DNA of 15,553 nucleotides. Origin: Brugia malayi. Taxonomy: Eukaryota > Nematoda > Chromadorea > Rhabditida > Onchocercidae. The notes under the pieces are model-generated. The model ran no database searches, was not told where the DNA came from, and saw only the letters and a program-made list of their open reading frames with translations. Shown here piece after piece: positions 10,079 through 15,553 of the stretch. The stretch covers positions 1 through 15,553 of the forward strand of contig NW_025062402.1 in NCBI RefSeq assembly GCF_000002995.4, read 5' to 3'. How positions within the stretch are numbered: the stretch's first letter is position 1; each line of letters begins with the position of its first letter. Both the position numbers and the translations under genes were made by a program.

Positions 10079-13000
10079 GGCACAACGCACGTAACATAGT
10101 CAATTAGGTTCAAAATAAGCTTTTTTTAGCAGTTTGGCACTTAATTAAAATTAAAATTGATAAATTAGAACCAATTTCCTTGTCTAATGTAAGAAAACTA
10201 TAACAGATTTTAAAATTTTTAAAAAATTCAAAATTTAAATTTGAATTTAAATTTAATTTAAATTCTTAAATTGAACTAAAATCATGATTAATTGAATGTT
10301 TTATTAATTTTGCTGATAAATTTATGCGCAAAACTTAATTACAAAGGCGTATTTTAATATTTAAACTATAAAATGACAACACAATATAGGATCAGCAGCA
10401 CTGGCACAACGCACGTAACATAGTCAATTAGGTTCAAAATAAGCTTTTTTTAGCAGTTTGGCACTTAATTAAAATTGAAATTGATAAATTAGAACCAATT
10501 TCCTTGTCTAATGTAAGAAAACTATAACAAATTTTAAAATTTTTAAAAAATTCAAAATTTAAATTTGAATTTAAATTTAATTTAAATTCTTAAATTGAAC
10601 TAAAATCATGATTAATTGAATGTTTTATTAACTTTTGCTGATAAATTTATGCGCAAAACTTAATTACAAAGGCGTATTTTAATATTTAAACTATAAAATG
10701 ACAACACAATATAGGATCAGCACTGGTACAACGCACGTAACATAGTCAATTAGGTTCAAAATAAGCTTTTTTTAGCAGTTTGGCACTTAATTAAAATTGA
10801 AATTGATAAATTAGAACCAATTTCCTTGTCTAATGTAAGAAAACTATAACAAATTTTAAAATTTTTAAAAAATTCAAAATTTAAATTTGAATTTAAATTT
10901 AATTTAAATTCTTAAATTGAACTAAAATCATGATTAATTGAATGTTTTATTAATTTTGCTGATAAATTTATGCGCAAAACTTAATTACAAAGGCGTATTT
11001 TAATATTTAAACTATAAAATGACAACACAATATAGGATCAGCACTGGACAACGCACGTAACATAGTCAATTAGGTTCAAAATAAGCTTTTTTTAGCAGTT
11101 TGGCACTTAATTAAAATTGAAATTGATAAATTAGAACCAATTTCCTTGTCTAATGTAAGAAAACTATAACAATTTTAAAATTTTTAAAAAATTCAAAATT
11201 TAAATTTGAATTTAAATTTAATTTAAATTCTTAAATTGAACTAAAATCATGATTAATTGAATGTTTTATTAATTTTGCTGATAAATTTATGCGCAAAACT
11301 TAATTACAAAGGCGTATTTTAATATTTAAACTATAAAATGACAACACAATATAGGATCCAGCACTGGTACAATGCACGTAACATAGTCAATTAGGTTCAA
11401 AATAAGCTTTTTTTAGCAGTTTTGGCACTTAATTAAAATTGAAATTGATAAATTAGAACCAATTTCCTTGTCTAATGTAAGAAAACTATAACAAATTTTA
11501 AAATTTTTAAAAAATTCAAAATTTAAATTTGAATTTAAATTTAATTTAAATTCTTAAATTGAACTAAAATCATGATTAATTGAATGTTTTATTAATTTTG
11601 CTGATAAATTTATGCGCAAAACTTAATTACAAAGGCGTATTTTAATATTTAAACTATAAAATGACAACACAATATAGGACCAGCACTGGTACAATGCACG
11701 TAACATAGTCAATTAGGTTCAAAATAAGCTTTTTTTAGCAGTTTTGGCACTTAATTAAAATTAAAATTGATAAATTAGAACCAATTTCCTTGTCTAATGT
11801 AAGAAAACTATAACAAATTTTAAAATTTTTAAAAATTCAAAATTAAATTTGAATTTAAATTTAATTTAAATTCTTAAATTGAACTAAAATCATGATTAAT
11901 TGAATGTTTTATTAACTTTGCTGATAAATTTATGCGCAAAACTTAATTACAAAAGCGTATTTTAATATTTAAACTAAAAAATGACAACACAATATAGGAT
12001 CAGCACTGGCACAACGCACGTAACATAGTCAATTAGGTTCAAAATAAGCTTTTTTTAGCAGTTTGGCACTTAATTAAAATTGAAATTGATAAATTAGAAC
12101 CAATTTCCTTGTCTAATGTAAGAAAACTATAACAGATCTTAAAATTTTTAAAAAATTCAAAATTTAAATTTGAATTTAAATTTAATTTAAATTCTTAAAT
12201 TGAACTAAAATCATGATTAATTGAATGTTTTATTAATTTTGCTGATAAATTTATGCGCAAAACTTAATTACAAAGGCGTATTTTAATATTTAAACTATAA
12301 AATGACAACACAATATAGGATCAGCACTGGTACAATGCACGTAACATAGTCAATTAGGTTCAAAATAAGCTTTTTTTAGCAGTTTGGCACTTTTAATTAA
12401 AATTGATAAATTGATAAATTAGAACCAATTTCCTTGTCTAATGTAAGAAAACTATAACAAATTTTAAAATTTTTCAAAAATTCAAAATTTAAATTTGAAT
12501 TTAAATTTAATTTAAATTCTTAAATTGAACTAAAATCATGATTAATTGAAAGTTTTATTAATTTTGCTGATAAATTTATGCGCAAAACTTAATTACAAAG
12601 GCTTATTTTAATATTTAAACTATAAAATGACAACACAATATAGGATCAGCACTGGTACAACGCACGTAACATAGTCAATTAGGTTCAAAATAAGCTTTTT
12701 TTAGCAGTTTGGCACTTAATTAAAATTGAAATTGATAAATTAGAACCAATTTCCTTGTCTAATGTAAGAAAACTATAACAAATTTTAAAATTTTTAAAAA
12801 ATTCAAAATTTAAATTTGAATTTAAATTTAATTTAAATTCTTAAATTGAACTAAAATCATGATTAATTGAATGTTTTATTAATTTTGCTGATAAATTTAT
12901 GCGCAAAACTTAATTACAAAAGGCTTATTTTAATATTTAAACTATAAAATGACAACACAATATAGGATCAGCACTGGCACAACGCACGTAACATAGTCAA

Positions 13001-13763
13001 TTAGGTTCAAAATAAGCTTTTTTTAGCAGTTTGGCACTTAATTAAAATTGATAAATTGATAAATTAGAACCAATTTCCTTGTCTAATGTAAGAAAACTAT
13101 AACAGATTTTAAAATTTTTAAAAAATTCAAAATTTAAATTTGAATTTAAATTTAATTTAAATTCTTAAATTGAACTAAAATCATGATTAATTGAATGTTT
13201 TATTAATTTTGCTGATAAATTTATGCGCAAAACTTAATTACAAAGGCTTATTTTAATATTTAAACTATAAAATGACAACACAATATAGGACCAGCACTGG
13301 TACAATGCACGTAACATAGTCAATTAGGTTCAAAATAAGCTTTTTTTAGCAGTTTGGCACTTAATTAAAATTAAAATTGATAAATTAGAACCAATTTCCT
13401 TGTCTAATGTAAGAAAACTATAACAGATTTTAAAATTTTTAAAAATTCAAAATTTAAATTTGAATTTAAATTTAATTTAAATTCTTAAATTGAACTAAAA
13501 TCATGATTAATTGAATGTTTTATTAATTTTGCTGATAAATTTATGCGCAAAACTTAATTACAAAGGCTTATTTTAATATTTAAACTATAAAATGACAACA
13601 CAATATAGGATCAGCACTGGACAACGCACGTAACATAGTCAATTAGGTTCAAAATAAGCTTTTTTTAGCAGTTTTGGCACTTAATTAAAATTGAAATTGA
13701 TAAATTAGAACCAATTTCCTTGTCTAATGTAAGAAAACTATAACAAATTTTAAAATTTTTAAA

Positions 13764-13787
13764 AAATTCAAATTTAAATTTGAATTT
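13764..13787. repeat. Perfect 24-bp palindrome in copy 43
   Basis: AAATTC, AAATTTAAATTT and GAATTT follow one another with full symmetry. It differs from the majority unit by loss of one A after the C. It is the longest gapless palindrome I found in the window, and the adjoining 23-bp dyad shares its last six bases. Confidence 0.9.
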
Positions 13788-14828
13788 AAATTTAATTTAA
13801 ATTCTTAAATTGAACTAAAATCATGATTAATTGAATGTTTTATTAATTTTGCTGATAAATTTATGCGCAAAACTTAATTACAAAAGCGTATTTTAATATT
13901 TAAACTATAAAATGACAACACAATATAGGATCCAGCACTGGTACAATGCACGTAACATAGTCAATTAGGTTCAAAATAAGCTTTTTTTAGCAGTTTGGCA
14001 CTTAATTAAAATTGAAATTGATAAATTAGAACCAATTTCCTTGTCTAATGTAAGAAAACTATAACAGATCTTAAAATTTTTAAAAAATTCAAAATTTAAA
14101 TTTGAATTTAAATTTAATTTAAATTCTTAAATTGAACTTAAAATCATGATTAATTGAATGTTTTATTAATTTTGCTGATAAATTTATGCGCAAAACTTAA
14201 TTACAAAGGCGTATTTTAATATTTAAACTATAAAATGACAACACAATATAGGACCAGCACTGGTACAATGCACGTAACATAGTCAATTAGGTTCAAAATA
14301 AGCTTTTTTTAGCAGTTTTGGCACTTAATTAAAATTGAAATTGATAAATTAGAACCAATTTCCTTGTCTAATGTAAGAAAACTATAACAGATTTTAAAAT
14401 TTTTAAAAATTCAAAATTTAAATTTGAATTTAAATTTAATTTAAATTCTTAAATTGAACTAAAATCATGATTAATTGAATGTTTTATTAATTTTGCTGAT
14501 AAATTTATGCGCAAAACTTAATTACAAAGGCGTATTTTAATATTTAAACTATAAAATGACAACACAATATAGGATCCAGCACTGGACAATGCACGTAACA
14601 TAGTCAATTAGGTTCAAAATAAGCTTTTTTTAGCAGTTTGACACTTAATTAAAATTAAAATTGATAAATTAGAACCAATTTCCTTGTCTAATGTAAGAAA
14701 ACTATAACAGATTTTAAAATTTTTAAAAAATTCAAAATTTAAATTTGAATTTAAATTTAATTTAAATTCTTAAATTGAACTAAAATCATGATTAATTGAA
14801 TGTTTTATTAAATTTTGCTGATAAATTT

Positions 14829-15470
14829 ATGCGCAGAACTTAATTACAAGGGCTTATTTTAATATTTAAACTATAAAATGACAACACAATATAGGATCAG
14901 CACTGGAACAACGCACGTAACACAGTCAATTAGGTTCAAATAAGCTTTTTTTAGCAGTTTAACATTAATTAAAATTGAAATTGATAAATTAGAACCAATT
15001 TCCTTGTCTAATGTAAGAAACTATAACAAATTTTAAAATTTTTAAAAATTCAAAATTTAAATTTGAATTTAAATTTAATTTAAATTCTTAAATTGAACTA
15101 AAATCATGATTAATTGAATGTTTTATTAATTTTGCTGATAAATTTATGCGCAGAACTTAATTACAAAAGGCGTATTTTAATATTTAAACTATAAAATGAC
15201 AACACAATATAGGATCCAATTATATACAACGCACGTAACATAGTCAATTAGGTTCAAAATAAGCTTTTTTTAGCAGTTTTGGCACTTAATTAAAATTAAA
15301 ATTGATAAATTAGAACCAATTTCCTTGTCTAATGTAAGAAAACTATAACAGAATTTTAAAATTTTTAAAAAATTCAAAATTTAAATTTGAATTTTTTAAA
15401 AATTTTAAATTCTTAAATTGAACTAAAATCATGATTAATTGAATGTTTTATTAATTTTGCTGATAAATTT
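14829..15470 (+). repeat. Two divergent monomers, copies 47 and 48
   Basis: Both share GCGCAGAAC where nearly all others have GCGCAAAAC. Copy 47 (317 bp) also has CAAGGGGCTTA, CACAGTC, TCAAATAAGC, AGCAGTTTAACATTAATT and a shortened AGAAACTAT inside the otherwise invariant box. Copy 48 (325 bp) has the usual GCACTGG replaced by ATTATA at about 15219-15224, CAGAATTTT, and a rearranged A/T block (15389-15412) that destroys the centre of the 23-bp dyad. The following sequence (copy 49) looks like the majority type, so this is an island of divergence or the approach to an edge, not the end of the array. Confidence 0.85.
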
Positions 15471-15553
15471 ATGCGCAAAACTTAATTACAAAGGCTTATT
15501 TTAATATTTAAACTATAAAATGACAACACAATATAGGATCAGCACTGGAACAA
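15471..15553 (+). repeat. Partial monomer at right edge
   Basis: The first 83 bp of copy 49, of majority type with the AAGGCTTA and CTGGAACAA alternatives. The window stops inside the GC-richer island, so the array continues to the right. Confidence 0.95.

Larger units (their letters stand above)
1647..14828 (+). repeat. Homogenised core of the array, copies 6-46
   Basis: Forty-one units of 319-325 bp with high mutual similarity. Variation is concentrated at a few recurring sites: ATTTTG/ACTTTG/ATTTG before TGATAA; AACTTA/AACTAA after GCGCAA; AAGGCGTA/AAGGCTTA/AAAGCGTA/AAGCGTA; GGATCAG/GGACCAG/GGATCCAG; CTGG followed by T, C, A or nothing before ACAA; ACGCAC/ATGCAC; AGCAGTTTTGG/AGCAGTTTGG; ATTGAAATTG/ATTAAAATTG; and ACAAATTTT/ACAGATTTT/ACAGATCTT/ACAATTTT. 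The alternatives reassort between copies, as expected where unequal crossing over and gene conversion spread variants. Confidence 0.9.
1..15553. repeat. AT-rich satellite DNA array, ~321-bp monomer, ~48.4 copies
   Basis: The window is a continuous head-to-tail array. The ATGCGC motif recurs at 58, 376, 691, 1009, 1327, 1647, 1971, 2290, 2611, 2932, 3253, 3574, 3898, 4220, 4540, 4862, 5184, 5506, 5826, 6148, 6468, 6788, 7107, 7429, 7752, 8072, 8394, 8716, 9036, 9357, 9678, 10000, 10324, 10649, 10970, 11289, 11612, 11932, 12253, 12578, 12899, 13223, 13543, 13863, 14186, 14507, 14829, 15146 and 15471. These are called copies 1-49 throughout. Intervals run from 315 to 325 bp, mean 321. Every copy has the same orientation, and no insertion, inversion or unique sequence interrupts the array. 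Inner copies differ at only a handful of sites, mostly 1-bp indels and a few recurrent substitutions. The array runs off both ends, so its true size is unknown. Heterochromatic location is inferred from the repeat type, not seen. The family was not recognised. Confidence 0.98.

Noticed and set aside
1..15553. Longer protein-coding genes on either strand
   Set aside because: Every monomer holds many TAA, TAG and TGA words in all frames, with no codon bias or recognisable protein motif.
1..15553. CRISPR array
   Set aside because: The unit is about 321 bp and repeats in full. There is no short direct repeat alternating with unique spacers.
1..15553. Mitochondrial control-region or kinetoplast repeats
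   Set aside because: AT-richness fits, but about 48 uninterrupted copies with no tRNA, rRNA or mitochondrial gene fragment make a nuclear satellite far more likely.
1..15553. The 321-bp unit as a dimer of a ~160-bp repeat
   Set aside because: TGATAAATT and AAACTATAA recur about 166 and 154 bp apart, but CTTAATTA recurs 128 bp apart and the order differs. The halves do not align otherwise.
1..15553. Telomeric repeat or array of a mobile element
   Set aside because: There is no short telomere-type motif, and there are no terminal inverted repeats, target-site duplications or transposase remains bounding the monomer.

Overview
The whole window is one head-to-tail tandem repeat, an AT-rich satellite DNA, with no unique sequence at either edge and no gene. 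The monomer averages about 321 bp: 49 anchor points (the ATGCGC motif, first at 58, last at 15471) give 48 complete units with lengths of 315-325 bp, plus a partial unit at each end (about 48.4 copies). All copies lie in the same orientation. A by-eye consensus of 322 bp has 35 C and 34 G (about 21% G+C, 79% A+T).

Each monomer has the same layout, described here on the consensus-like copy at 4540-4861: (i) a TGATAAATTTATGCGC segment; (ii) a GC-richer island of about 35 bp holding most of the variable sites; (iii) one HindIII site fused to a T7 tract; (iv) a 41-bp block unchanged in about 45 of 48 copies; (v) a 68-bp block that is almost pure A/T and contains two overlapping dyads; and (vi) a 10-bp palindrome, AATCATGATT. 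Sequence variants occur as a limited set of alternatives shared between copies. They are spread irregularly along the array, with patches of neighbouring similarity. I see no regular higher-order repeat. Copies 1-5 (58-1646) and 47-48 (14829-15470) are the most divergent; the inner copies are very alike.

The organism is most likely a eukaryote, with the window from constitutive heterochromatin (centromeric, pericentromeric or subtelomeric), because only satellite DNA usually forms a >15 kb homogenised array of roughly dinucleosome-length monomers. The composition and monomer length recall many arthropod satellites, for example those of beetles, and CpG is not depleted, which fits a genome with little CpG methylation. 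I do not recognise the family and cannot name the taxon.

No protein-coding gene, RNA gene, transposon, CRISPR array or replication origin can be supported. All six frames are cut repeatedly by stop codons in every monomer. The points of interest are the structure inside the monomer (conserved box, overlapping inverted repeats) and the way variants spread through the array. I found no evidence of a novel multi-gene system.
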